Shown in pieces: positions 15,222 through 23,186 of a DNA stretch of 36,842 nucleotides (position 1 is the first letter of the stretch; the number at the start of each line of letters is the position of its first letter). The notes under the pieces were generated by a model, which was not told where the DNA came from, searched no databases, and saw only the letters and a list, made by a program, of their open reading frames with translations. Source of the stretch: Candidatus Heimdallarchaeota archaeon (GTDB lineage: Archaea > Asgardarchaeota > Heimdallarchaeia > Heimdallarchaeales > Heimdallarchaeaceae); NCBI GenBank assembly GCA_021399345.1, contig JAAFKI010000005.1, positions 1 to 36,842 on the forward strand. Direction: 5' to 3'. The position numbers and the translations under genes were made by a program.

Positions 15222-16721
15222 CTATTGGAGATTGATTGAGATAATTTCATCTATTTCTTTTCTTTTGGCTCTATTCTTTCCGTCAAAAATATTCTTTGCT
15301 ATTTTAGCTATTTTATTTTCTGTCTCTTGGTCAAAAACAGGAATTTTCACATTACTCATAATTCGCTGTGTGTATGAGATTCTATGACCTCTTCTAGCAC
15401 CAGCAGAGAGGTAATATTCCCTAAAGAATTTACTATTAAGATAACCTAATAGAAAGAAAGGATCCTTATTCTGTGGAACTAATGTAAGTACATCTCCAGA
15501 GGGTAAATACGGTTCTTCTGATAGACTGAATCTGTTCTCTGTACTTCTATCTAAACTAGGGACAAAAATTTTGGGTTGAACAAGAAAGGATTTCAACTTC
15601 TCATAATTCCTTAATGCTTGCCAATGAAACCATTTGTTACTTGCGGGAAAATACCTAACTGTCATACTATCCTTATGCGAGATTAGTTTTTTGTGAATAG
15701 TTGGATAGCTCTTCAATTCTGCTTCTGAATTGATCCTTTTATCAATCAACAAATAATACTCAAATCCATCTATCCAATATCCTTGACAATGTTTTGATTT
15801 GATAACCTTTACTAAAAATTCCTTTTCTTCATCATTTAATATAGATTTTTCTTCCTCATCTAGAACGAAAGCTTGTTCAAATCCTGAAACCAAACCAACC
15901 CCAATCCAACATACTTCCTTCAAAAGATAGAAGTCAGAAATTTTCTTCTCAGGATAGGTTGTCCATACTTCACTCTCATGAGTAAACATCTCTCTTTCGT
16001 AGTAAGTAAAAACCTCATTTTCAGTGCTTTTTGATAACGATTCAACTGCTTTGTTATTGATTGCATTTGGCTTGAAACTTCTCTTTTTTATCCTAAGGAT
16101 TCTAATTTTCTGTTGAGATACCAAAGATTTCTTAACAAATTTAAAAATAAGTGTTTCAGGATTTTCATCTTCAAATAATCTGGTTTCATCCAAATCTATG
16201 ATTGTTTCCAGATAGCCATTATCGATTATTTTCTCTCTAATCACCTTGGCATAAGTATTAAAGAAAAAACTATATGGAACAATAAAAATTAATTCTCCTC
16301 CTTCTTTCAACAATTCAATAGATTTCAAAATGAATGCATAGTAAATATCTGACTCTTTATTTCCTACAATTCTTACAACTTTCGATCTACTAAATCGGGG
16401 AAGAGAATTATAGTGAGTATAAGGAGGATTTCCTATTATGAGATCATATTCCTTTAGACTTAGCCAATCTAAATAATCATCATTGTAGATTGTAACATTA
16501 GGGAACTTCTTCAAACAGAATTTATACAAGTCTTTACTAAGTTCAATTCCTTCAATATTAGTAAATCCTACTTCTTGAAGTCCTTTAAGGAAGATCCCTT
16601 TACCGCAACCTGTATCTAGAATAGAGATATTCTTCTGAATTTTTTTGTTTTCCGAAATAAGTGAAACCATCAATTTTGCTATTTCCTTAGGTGTTTGGAC
16701 AAAAGCTATGGCATCATTCAT
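15222..16721 (-). CDS. N6-adenine DNA methyltransferase, gamma type
   Basis: The 499-residue enzyme has the SAM-binding motif I ILDTGCGKGIF (residues 34-44) and the catalytic NPPY at 98-101 in the order of gamma/TaqI-like adenine methyltransferases. A conserved VPYSFFFN-type stretch follows. The second half (from about residue 265, GVGLVSGFEQAFV) resembles a target recognition domain, and the end has the usual FFLLGYLNSKFFREYY and VKIPVF blocks. It methylates adenine at an unknown site. The downstream gene could be its restriction partner. No nuclease domain is fused to it. Start at ATG 16721, without a clear ribosome binding site. Confidence 0.88.
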   Translation of the reverse strand: MNDAIAFVQTPKEIAKLMVSLISENKKIQKNISILDTGCGKGIFLKGLQEVGFTNIEGIELSKDLYKFCLKKFPNVTIYNDDYLDWLSLKEYDLIIGNPPYTHYNSLPRFSRSKVVRIVGNKESDIYYAFILKSIELLKEGGELIFIVPYSFFFNTYAKVIREKIIDNGYLETIIDLDETRLFEDENPETLIFKFVKKSLVSQQKIRILRIKKRSFKPNAINNKAVESLSKSTENEVFTYYEREMFTHESEVWTTYPEKKISDFYLLKEVCWIGVGLVSGFEQAFVLDEEEKSILNDEEKEFLVKVIKSKHCQGYWIDGFEYYLLIDKRINSEAELKSYPTIHKKLISHKDSMTVRYFPASNKWFHWQALRNYEKLKSFLVQPKIFVPSLDRSTENRFSLSEEPYLPSGDVLTLVPQNKDPFFLLGYLNSKFFREYYLSAGARRGHRISYTQRIMSNVKIPVFDQETENKIAKIAKNIFDGKNRAKRKEIDEIISINLQ

Positions 16722-17039
16722 CTGCAGAATTCACTCACTAGTTTGCTGTTGCTTTGCATTTAAAAATTCTTGGTAGAAAAATTGAGACTTAACCAATGGG
16801 AAACTCAAAAATCTATTTGTTCTAATAAATCTTCAATTTTGTTTGGTAAAGTAGAAACAAATTTTGTTGCAACAGGGGGGATTTCTTTAATTTCATTTAA
16901 GGGTTAGCTTATTACTAAGTCCTTAGTAGAACAAAAATAAGAAAAATAGTCAACAAAGTAAATAATTTTGAAAAAAGAAAAAGGATTTAAATTACATAAA
17001 AAGAAACTCAATAGTAATAGGATAAAAAGAGGAATAATA
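16722..17039. other. Intergenic region between divergent genes
   Basis: About 318 bases without a convincing gene. It holds the start region of the minus-strand methyltransferase, a G6 run at 16875-16880, a 7-bp inverted repeat at 16913-16928, and the AAGAGG ribosome binding site (17027-17032) of the FMN dehydrogenase. The open frame between 16968 and 17039 is Lys-rich, has no ribosome binding site and lacks family similarity, so I treat it as untranslated. Confidence 0.55.
16913..16928. promoter_or_regulatory. Inverted repeat, candidate operator
   Basis: TACTAAG-TC-CTTAGTA, a perfect 7-bp inverted repeat with a 2-base centre, lies 112-127 bases before the FMN dehydrogenase start. The size and symmetry suit a dimeric transcription factor. 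The function is inferred from position alone. Confidence 0.35.
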
Positions 17040-18086
17040 ATGTCTGTTGAGGAACATAGAGATATTGCTAAGCAAAAAATGAAGGGAAAATGTGGAGTGT
17101 ATAGACTTTGTGACGGAGGGGATAACAAAATATGTCAAGGTCACAGTTATGGTTCTCCAATAGGTTTTGGAGGAGTAGGCTCTGGAGCAGCTTTTAAAAA
17201 TAATGTCAGTGCTTTAGCTCGTCTTAACCTTAAAATGAGAGTTATTGGTGATGATTACACTCCTGATACAAATTATGATTTCTTTGGTCATAAAATAACT
17301 ATGCCCATTATGGGGGCATCAATTACAGGTGTTAATTCTTTTGGTGGTGATAGTGTTATCACTGAACCAGAATTCTGCAATGCAACAGTTTTAGGCGCAA
17401 AACAAGCTGGGACAATTGCCTGGCGTGGAGATACTTTTACTTATGACTGGGACTTTATGCCATGTTATGAGGCTATTTGTAAAACTGCAGAAGGTTGGGG
17501 CGTTAAGATCAGCAAACCTAGAGATCAAGAAGCCTTGAAAAAAGTCTTCAAAATGTATGAAGAAGGTGGAGCTATAGCTGTGGGAATTGATGTAGATGGA
17601 TGTGGAAGCACAATCATGGCAACTCATAACAAACCAGTTTTTCGTAAATCAATTGATAATATAAAAGAACTAGTTGAGTCAACAAAACTTCCATTCATAG
17701 TTAAAGGAATAATGTCTGCTGAAGATGCTACTGCAGCTGTAGAAGCTGGTGTTTCAGCTGTTGTTGTTTCAAACCACGGAGGAAGAGTTCTTGACCACAC
17801 TGTAGGAACAGCAGATGCTTTATTTGATGTTGTAGATGCAGTTAAAGGAAAAACAACCATTATAGCTGATGGTGGTATAAGAACAGGCTATGATGTTCTC
17901 AAAATGCTTGCGATTGGTGCTGATTCAGTACTATTTGGACGTGATATTGTTCGAGCAGCTGTTGGTGGTGGAGCTGAAGGTGTGGAAGCTTTCTTTGAAT
18001 TACAGCAAAAAACTCTTGTTAAAGCAATGAAAATGACTGGAGCTGCTACATTAGCAGACATTTCTAGAGATATTATCTATCGTTAA
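17040..18086 (+). CDS. FMN-dependent 2-hydroxy-acid dehydrogenase/oxidase family protein
   Basis: A 348-residue TIM-barrel flavoenzyme. VVVSNHGGR with its catalytic His and the FMN-phosphate block IIADGGIRTGYDV followed by GADSVLFGRD mark the lactate/glycolate oxidase family; KGIMSAEDA supplies the FMN lysine. The N-terminus has cysteines (GKCGVYRLCDGG, then ICQG) and a Gly-rich GFGGVGSG stretch, as in a subgroup found in clostridia and archaea whose substrate is not certain. The start is the ATG at 17040, with AAGAGG 7 bases upstream and MSVEEHRD matching the usual N-terminus; an ATG 72 bases earlier has no such support. A T7 tract follows the stop directly. Confidence 0.88.
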   Translation: MSVEEHRDIAKQKMKGKCGVYRLCDGGDNKICQGHSYGSPIGFGGVGSGAAFKNNVSALARLNLKMRVIGDDYTPDTNYDFFGHKITMPIMGASITGVNSFGGDSVITEPEFCNATVLGAKQAGTIAWRGDTFTYDWDFMPCYEAICKTAEGWGVKISKPRDQEALKKVFKMYEEGGAIAVGIDVDGCGSTIMATHNKPVFRKSIDNIKELVESTKLPFIVKGIMSAEDATAAVEAGVSAVVVSNHGGRVLDHTVGTADALFDVVDAVKGKTTIIADGGIRTGYDVLKMLAIGADSVLFGRDIVRAAVGGGAEGVEAFFELQQKTLVKAMKMTGAATLADISRDIIYR

Positions 18087-18110
18087 TTTTTTTCTGTCAC
18101 TTTGACAGAA
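18087..18110 (+). terminator. T-tract and 8-bp hairpin between convergent genes
   Basis: Seven T (18087-18093) follow the dehydrogenase stop and probably end its transcript. TTCTGTCA (18092-18099) pairs with TGACAGAA (18103-18110) around CTT. The hairpin overlaps the last codons of the convergent peptidase gene, and the T-tract precedes the stem on the + strand, so the U-tract rather than the stem is the likely stop signal. Confidence 0.4.
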
Positions 18111-19194
18111 TCTCCTTTACTTTTTCAATTGATATTGCTTCTTTCTTATTATCATCTCTTCCAATAACTGTTGTAGCTTTTAGTAATGAGTTAATAATTG
18201 CTTCTTCTGTTGTTTCAACGACAGCTCTTAATAAATCTCTGAAAATCTTTGTATTCTCATTTACATATGTCATGCTCAAAGTTCTTTCTTTATTATCATG
18301 TTCTACTTTATTTTCTGTTGAAAAAACAATTATAACATCTCCAGAACCATGAGAACCGTAACTTCCAGTTTTAGCTAACCCTAATGGAGCCCTTTTAGCT
18401 AATCTTTTTAGCTGTCTTGTATTTAATGGTGCATTTGTAGCAACTACAATGATTATTGAGCCATCATCTTCTTTTTGGTCATCTTCTTTATCCCCCTCAT
18501 CAATATATTTAGCAAAGTTGTGACCAAGAATAGTTAAATCATTTTTTCTGCCAAAATTGGTGAGTACAAGAGTTCCCAGAACAAATTCTATTTCTTCATC
18601 TTTGATCACTCTTGATGAGCTTCCTATTCCTCCCTTAAATCCAAGGGTTGACATTCCTGTTCCTGCTCCCACAGATCCTTCTTCAAAGTCTGAAGAAGCG
18701 TTTTCTATAGCTTCAAAAACATGAATTTTCTGAACATGCCTTCCCTGTATATCATTCAAATAGCCATCATGACATTCGCCTACTAAGATATTTATTGTAG
18801 AAGTTTTTATTCCAATATCAGGATTTTCATCAAGATGAAATCTAAGTAAAGATTCTGCTACTTTGGGGATATTCAGAGTATTAGTTAATCCAATATAGGA
18901 TTCAATATTTCCTAGCTCCTCAACTTGAACTAAACCAGTTGTTTTCCCATACCCATTAAAGACATATGAACTCGCTCTAACCTTATCGCGATAGATATTG
19001 CCAGAGTGAGGTTTTACTATTGTTACACCCGTCCTAATGGGTCCAAAACCTGGTTTTAATTCACCTTCTCCAGCAATTATTGTACTATGCCCAACTGTAA
19101 CATCAGGTACATCTGCTATAGAATTTTTCTCCCCTCTCTCTAAAATTCCTACTTGGAATCCCAATTCGTGAAGTTTAGACCTTTTGTTGTCCAT
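18097..19194 (-). CDS. DmpA/BapA-type self-processing peptidase (S58)
   Basis: The 365-residue protein matches L-aminopeptidase D-esterases and beta-peptidyl aminopeptidases. The N-terminal IADVPDVTVGH, the SVGAGTGMSTLGFKGGIG block (from residue 174) and the SIIIVVATNAPL block are all family hallmarks. In DmpA the precursor cuts itself in front of a Ser that becomes the N-terminal nucleophile; here that bond is G245-S246, preceded by an acidic linker (residues 232-244). The family releases N-terminal residues from short peptides. No signal peptide is visible, so it should act in the cytosol. It has its own ATG start, and the 53-base gap to the next minus-strand gene downstream would allow co-transcription. 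Confidence 0.9.
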   Translation of the reverse strand: MDNKRSKLHELGFQVGILERGEKNSIADVPDVTVGHSTIIAGEGELKPGFGPIRTGVTIVKPHSGNIYRDKVRASSYVFNGYGKTTGLVQVEELGNIESYIGLTNTLNIPKVAESLLRFHLDENPDIGIKTSTINILVGECHDGYLNDIQGRHVQKIHVFEAIENASSDFEEGSVGAGTGMSTLGFKGGIGSSSRVIKDEEIEFVLGTLVLTNFGRKNDLTILGHNFAKYIDEGDKEDDQKEDDGSIIIVVATNAPLNTRQLKRLAKRAPLGLAKTGSYGSHGSGDVIIVFSTENKVEHDNKERTLSMTYVNENTKIFRDLLRAVVETTEEAIINSLLKATTVIGRDDNKKEAISIEKVKEILSK

Positions 19195-19247
19195 TTCTTC
19201 TACCCTAGCTTCAAATAAAAAATAGATTTACATTAAGTTTTTGTTAC

Positions 19248-20975
19248 CTATGAATAGAGAAAGGTTTCCATTACTAGCTTCTCGTGAATTTCTTCATACA
19301 TTGCAATAATTGTTTCTTTAGCTATCTCTTTAGCGAATTTACGTTTTGTTCTTTCCTCAGGTTTTCTCTTTCTCCAGATATTGGAAACGAGCTGATAGAA
19401 CAGTTTAGCAAAATAGTAGAGACTTAGTGGTAGAGCTAATATAACTTTGAAGAAGAATAGTAGTACTTTCCAAAGCATTCCAAGAGATTCTTTAGCTTCG
19501 GCTTTTGTTGCTTCGTCTAATTCCTCGTGAGGTTCATCAGCAAGCAGTAATGAGTTTAATCCTTTTTGGACTTCAATAAATTTAGAACCAAGATAGACAG
19601 CAGATCTCTTTGTCCAGTTCTGAGAGAACATCATCTTGAATTGATTTCCAATGTGTTTCCCATAATGGTAGAAAATCAGAAAGAATTCAACAAATGGCAT
19701 GAAGAAACCAATCACCATATTTCTAGACTTCTTTAGAGCTCGTTTGAAAAAATTCTCTTTGGAAAGGTGGTCAAGAAAATATCTTTGGCCACCTAAAGCT
19801 ATGGAAAATGCTAATTGATTATATTCTAAATCACTAAAGGGGAGATTGTATTTTTCTTCAACTTTCATTATTCCTTTCAATGCACCAATAAGAAGAATAG
19901 AACTGAAAAACTCTTTTGAAACAAATTGCTCATCTAACTTTTTTCTAACGAAACTGAAGGTTTGCTTAGCTTCCCGGTATTTCATGGAATTTTTATCTGC
20001 AAAACTAGCTAAACCAGGTTCTTTTCTCCAAGCTAGAAAATAAGTTTCTTTCTGCCAAAGAAGTAGAGCGAATACTCTAGAAATAGAATCCTCAATTTTA
20101 TTCATATCAAGTCTATCTTCAGTCTCTGAAGAGAGAAATTCCTCATAAAGATTCTTAGTTTTCTCATGTAAAGAAAAAGAAGAAACACTAACAATGTTAG
20201 TAAATCTATCTCGTAAAGTAGTTAAATCACCTACAAGATCAAGTTTGAATTCCTCATAAGTAGAAGCATCAACAGGAGGAGCTTCAAAAAAGGAAAAACT
20301 GGCTTTAGAAGCAAGATAAGGGAGAGAAAATAAATTCTCCAATCTCTGATAGAATGAACCCCAGCTGTATGCACCCATTTGAACTAATCTTAAACTGGAA
20401 CGATGAAAAATAGCATAGATGGGACCAAAGATTGTTGCTACAAAAGAAAGCATGCCCATAACGGTTGAACAAACTACACCAATTAGAGTAATAACTACCC
20501 AGAGAGCTTTATCACCAAGTGAACTCAACCACTCGCTTCTGCTGATAATCCCATCAATAAGGGCATCAAAACTAATGGTTTGGCTACCAATCAAAACAAC
20601 GGAAGCTGCAACTATTAAAACAATAATTAAGAGATGATCATAAGTTTCTCCAACACCTCTTTGAATAGGATAAGCTTTGTTAATCCTATCTTCTTTCATA
20701 ACAACTTCATCAATATCTTCCTCCAATTTAACTAATTCCATTTTTTCAGGATGAGAGAAGAGGTTAGAAATATAAATTAAATACCTCCTCCAGAGGTTGA
20801 GTATAGGGACTAATTCTCGGAGACCTCGAGGAATGAGAAGCTCGTAAATAAAATACATTACCTTAACAAGAACCACAACTAAATAGAGAAGAAGGCCAAG
20901 TACCCAAAGAAAAGGAGTAAGGAATGCTGTGAGAAAATTGCTAAGGAATTGTTTCATATATAATAGAGCATACAT
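19248..20975 (-). CDS. Large multi-pass membrane protein of unknown function
   Basis: A 575-residue protein of no family I recognise. Hydrophobic segments lie near the N-terminus (residues 10-50), at about 110-130, 155-190, near 425-440 and near 505-530. Signature stretches are IPRGLRELVPIL, AYPIQRGVGE, ATIFGPIYAIFH and LENLFSLPYLASKASFSFF. All recur in the partial gene at 35422-36842, so the two form a paralogous family. The middle (residues 230-400) is hydrophilic and helical. The ATG at 20975 is taken as the start; an in-frame ATG at 20957 with an A/T-rich TATA-like stretch about 26 bases upstream is equally plausible. Confidence 0.75.
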   Translation of the reverse strand: MYALLYMKQFLSNFLTAFLTPFLWVLGLLLYLVVVLVKVMYFIYELLIPRGLRELVPILNLWRRYLIYISNLFSHPEKMELVKLEEDIDEVVMKEDRINKAYPIQRGVGETYDHLLIIVLIVAASVVLIGSQTISFDALIDGIISRSEWLSSLGDKALWVVITLIGVVCSTVMGMLSFVATIFGPIYAIFHRSSLRLVQMGAYSWGSFYQRLENLFSLPYLASKASFSFFEAPPVDASTYEEFKLDLVGDLTTLRDRFTNIVSVSSFSLHEKTKNLYEEFLSSETEDRLDMNKIEDSISRVFALLLWQKETYFLAWRKEPGLASFADKNSMKYREAKQTFSFVRKKLDEQFVSKEFFSSILLIGALKGIMKVEEKYNLPFSDLEYNQLAFSIALGGQRYFLDHLSKENFFKRALKKSRNMVIGFFMPFVEFFLIFYHYGKHIGNQFKMMFSQNWTKRSAVYLGSKFIEVQKGLNSLLLADEPHEELDEATKAEAKESLGMLWKVLLFFFKVILALPLSLYYFAKLFYQLVSNIWRKRKPEERTKRKFAKEIAKETIIAMYEEIHEKLVMETFLYS

Positions 20976-21022
20976 GAACTATATTTTTAATTTTGTGATA
21001 CTAAAAATTGAAGAAAGGAGGA

Positions 21023-22042
21023 CTAGTATTTAATTCTCGGATCAATAAAAACATAAGTGATATCCGTAAGAAGTCGTGCAACTAAGAACAAAAATGGAAA
21101 GATAGTGTTCGTAGCCATCATCATGGGGTAGTCCCTAAAAAGCGCTCCTTCAAGGAAATATGTACCTAATCCTGGCCATCCAAACACTGTCTCTATCATT
21201 ACTGATCCTGCTAGTAATCCTGGTAGTGAGTTACCTACAATTGTCACTATTGGTAGCAATCCATTTCTGAATGCGTGCTTGTATATTACTCCTCTGTTTG
21301 TTACCCCTTTCGCTTTTGCTGTTGTTATATAATCTTGTCTTAATATTTCCAGCAATTGTGATCTGATCAATCTTGCCATAAAAACTAGATGCCCCAGAGT
21401 CAATGCTAGTGTTGGTAATATCAGATATTTGTAGAAGCTTAGGTTAAGCAAAATTGGTTTCACAAACGCATCCTTATTTGTTACTCCTGTAAAATTAAAT
21501 AATTTGAAAGATAAGAACATCAATAGTTTAGCTAGCCAGAACAGCGGCATCGAGTATCCCAATAACATTGCTACCGTTAATGATCTATCCCAGAAACTGT
21601 TTCTTCTTGTTGCTGAAACTACCCCTATTGCTGTAGATAATAATAATGATAATACAAATGAAATTACGTTTAGTATTACTGTATATGATGCGTGGTCCGC
21701 TATTATATTTGCTATAGGTATCCCTATCCCTGCTTGCGTATTGTACCAAGACCTTCCAAAGTCAAACCTTAGTAAATCACTAATGTAATCCACGTATCTT
21801 GTGAACCACGGAATTGTGTATAAATCGCTACTCATCAATCCCATTTCTATTGCTTCTCGATTGTATGCATTATTGTAACAGTCTGGATTATCACAATGAA
21901 TCAAACCCAGTCTAACTATGACTGGATCTCCTGGGCTGACGTTTATTAGAGTGAAATTCATCAACGTAATTCCGAGCATAACTGGAATAATATATAACAC
22001 TCTTCTAATTACGAATCCTTTTAACGACACTCCATCACACAA
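21023..22042 (-). CDS. DppB-type ABC transporter permease
   Basis: A 339-residue inner-membrane permease of the dipeptide/oligopeptide/nickel family. It has the N-terminal RRVLYIIPVMLGITLMNF segment, the NVSPGDP motif, about six membrane spans and the cytosolic coupling loop DYITTAKAKGV...HAFRNGLLPI that docks to the ATPase. No DppC, ATPase or substrate-binding protein lies next to it; the next gene downstream is the unrelated membrane protein, so its partners must be elsewhere. The insert after the first span (GLIHCDNPDCYNNAY) has two cysteines that could pair outside the cell. The start is uncertain: TTG at 22042 or GTG at 22030, neither with a clear ribosome binding site. Confidence 0.88.
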   Translation of the reverse strand: MCDGVSLKGFVIRRVLYIIPVMLGITLMNFTLINVSPGDPVIVRLGLIHCDNPDCYNNAYNREAIEMGLMSSDLYTIPWFTRYVDYISDLLRFDFGRSWYNTQAGIGIPIANIIADHASYTVILNVISFVLSLLLSTAIGVVSATRRNSFWDRSLTVAMLLGYSMPLFWLAKLLMFLSFKLFNFTGVTNKDAFVKPILLNLSFYKYLILPTLALTLGHLVFMARLIRSQLLEILRQDYITTAKAKGVTNRGVIYKHAFRNGLLPIVTIVGNSLPGLLAGSVMIETVFGWPGLGTYFLEGALFRDYPMMMATNTIFPFLFLVARLLTDITYVFIDPRIKY

Positions 22043-22115
22043 CCAAATTCTTTTTCGAATTCTTGTTCTTTTTGTTTCTTTCTATTAATTATGATAAATC
22101 TTTCTAAATGTCACG

Positions 22116-22142
22116 ATGTAATTTACATGAATAATTATTCAT
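22116..22142. promoter_or_regulatory. Two adjoining palindromes upstream of the DUF134 gene
   Basis: ATGTAA-T-TTACAT (22116-22128) and the perfect 16-bp palindrome ATGAATAATTATTCAT (22127-22142) overlap by two bases. They end 10 bases before the TATA box at 22152. The arrangement suits an operator read by a dimeric regulator; the HTH protein encoded directly downstream is the obvious candidate, which is inference. The region is also the shared promoter zone with the divergent permease gene. Confidence 0.5.
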
Positions 22143-22151
22143 ACCTATAGC

Positions 22152-22159
22152 CTTATATA
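22152..22159 (+). promoter_or_regulatory. TATA box of the DUF134/MinD-ferredoxin operon
   Basis: CTTATATA is centred about 27 bases before the ATG at 22183, and no ribosome binding site precedes that ATG. The spacing indicates a leaderless transcript beginning at the start codon. Confidence 0.5.
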
Positions 22160-22182
22160 GTTAATTAGATAAACTCCTAATC

Positions 22183-22479
22183 ATGGTTCAGAATCGCAAA
22201 ATAGAGCGACGTTGCATTAGTTATGAAGGACACGTCTTTAAGCCTCTAGCCGTACCCATGAAAGATTTAGATCAGATTACTTTAACCAAAGAGGAAATCA
22301 CTGCTCTTTATTATGCTGATTTTCTTTCGTTTAAACAGAATTCTGCTGCTGAAAAGATGGGTATCTCCCAAGCTTCTTTCAGCCGAGATTTGGCTACAGC
22401 TCATTCTAAAATTGCTGATGCTTTTTTCAATACAAAAGCTATTTTGTTTGAAGAGCCTGAAGAAAAGGAAGATGAATAA
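22183..22479 (+). CDS. DUF134 (UPF0251) HTH DNA-binding protein
   Basis: A 98-residue protein with the DUF134 pattern: an N-terminal basic segment RKIERRC, LTKEEITALYYADF, the helix-turn-helix SAAEKMGISQASFSRDL and AHSKIADAFFNTKAI. The family is a sigma-70 region 4-like DNA-binding domain often encoded beside NifX/NifB-like and MinD-ferredoxin proteins, as here. It probably regulates this operon through the palindromes just upstream. The stop overlaps the next gene by 8 bases (ATGAATAA). Confidence 0.88.
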   Translation: MVQNRKIERRCISYEGHVFKPLAVPMKDLDQITLTKEEITALYYADFLSFKQNSAAEKMGISQASFSRDLATAHSKIADAFFNTKAILFEEPEEKEDE

Positions 22480-22810
22480 TTTGAAAATAGCAATACCAGT
22501 ATCATCAAAAGATGACAATTCGATAATGTTTGAAAGATTTGGACGAGCTAGCTACTTCTGCATTTTTGATACAGAAGATGATTCATCTGTTGTGGTTGCT
22601 AACCCAGCAGTTGGAGCACGAGGTGGAGCAGGTCCTAGAGCTGTTGAGTTTCTAAGTAGTAAGCAAATTCAATCTGTGATAGTCCCTCAATTGGGACCCA
22701 ATGCAGACGGTGCACTTCGAGCAGCGCAAATAACAATTTTTCAGGGAGAATCACTTCCTGTAAAAGATTTGATAGCTAAATGGAAAAATGAGGAATTAAA
22801 TAAATTATAG
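22472..22810 (+). CDS. NifX/NifB-type dinitrogenase iron-molybdenum cofactor-binding family protein 1
   Basis: A 112-residue single-domain protein of the NifX/NifY/NafY fold: KIAIPVSSKDD, MFERFGRASYFCIFD, a Gly-rich loop GARGGAGPRAVEFL and VPQLGPNADGALRAAQI. Members bind iron-containing cofactors or act in their assembly; many occur in organisms with no nitrogenase. The start ATG at 22472 overlaps the upstream gene and is preceded by AAGGAAG. An upstream extension in this frame has no family match. No nitrogenase genes are in the window, so the cofactor is unknown. Confidence 0.88.
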   Translation: MNNLKIAIPVSSKDDNSIMFERFGRASYFCIFDTEDDSSVVVANPAVGARGGAGPRAVEFLSSKQIQSVIVPQLGPNADGALRAAQITIFQGESLPVKDLIAKWKNEELNKL

Positions 22811-22821
22811 GTGATAAAAAA

Positions 22822-23169
22822 ATGAAATATGCAGTACCTTTAGACAACAAGGATGAATGGGATTCTATTGTAGGACAACATTTTGGACATGTTCCATATT
22901 TTGCTATATGGGATGATGAAACAGATACTCTTGATATCATTGAAAACAGAAGTGATCACAAGGGTGGCGTTGGGTTACCAATGGAATTTTTAGCTGATAA
23001 ATGTGACGTTGTATTTTTGAAAGCAGCTGGAGGCAGAGCAGTTACTCTTGGAGCTCAGCTTGGATTACAAGTGTATATGGGTGCAAATGGGTCTCTCAAG
23101 GATACCATTAGTTTCTTTAAGGAAGGCAAATTGCACAAAGCTACACAAGACGATGGATGTAAACACTAA
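22822..23169 (+). CDS. NifX/NifB-type dinitrogenase iron-molybdenum cofactor-binding family protein 2
   Basis: A 115-residue second copy of the same fold: YAVPLDNKDEWDSIVGQHFGHVPYFAIWD, SDHKGGVGLP and KAAGGRAVTLGAQLGLQV. It keeps the GQHFGH histidines and ends in CKH, which are typical metal-binding positions of this subgroup and are absent from copy 1, so the two are probably not interchangeable. AGGTGAT (22809-22815) lies 6 bases before the ATG. It is the third gene of the operon, 11 bases after copy 1. Confidence 0.88.
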   Translation: MKYAVPLDNKDEWDSIVGQHFGHVPYFAIWDDETDTLDIIENRSDHKGGVGLPMEFLADKCDVVFLKAAGGRAVTLGAQLGLQVYMGANGSLKDTISFFKEGKLHKATQDDGCKH

Positions 23170-23186
23170 ACTGAAGGAAACAACCA

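Noticed and set aside
15056..15250. Open frame on the minus strand overlapping the methyltransferase end and the 206-residue gene
   Set aside because: It overlaps two better-supported genes in another frame and shows no protein-like pattern.
16968..17039. An N-terminal extension of the FMN dehydrogenase
   Set aside because: It is Lys-rich without family similarity, and a good ribosome binding site sits just before the internal ATG at 17040.
18092..18110. Hairpin considered as a bacterial rho-independent terminator
   Set aside because: The T-tract comes before the stem on the + strand and an A-tract follows it on the minus strand, so the order is wrong for that mechanism.
22282..22518. Minus-strand frame opposite the DUF134 gene
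   Set aside because: It is antisense to a recognised gene; Phe/Ser-rich composition is typical of a shadow frame.
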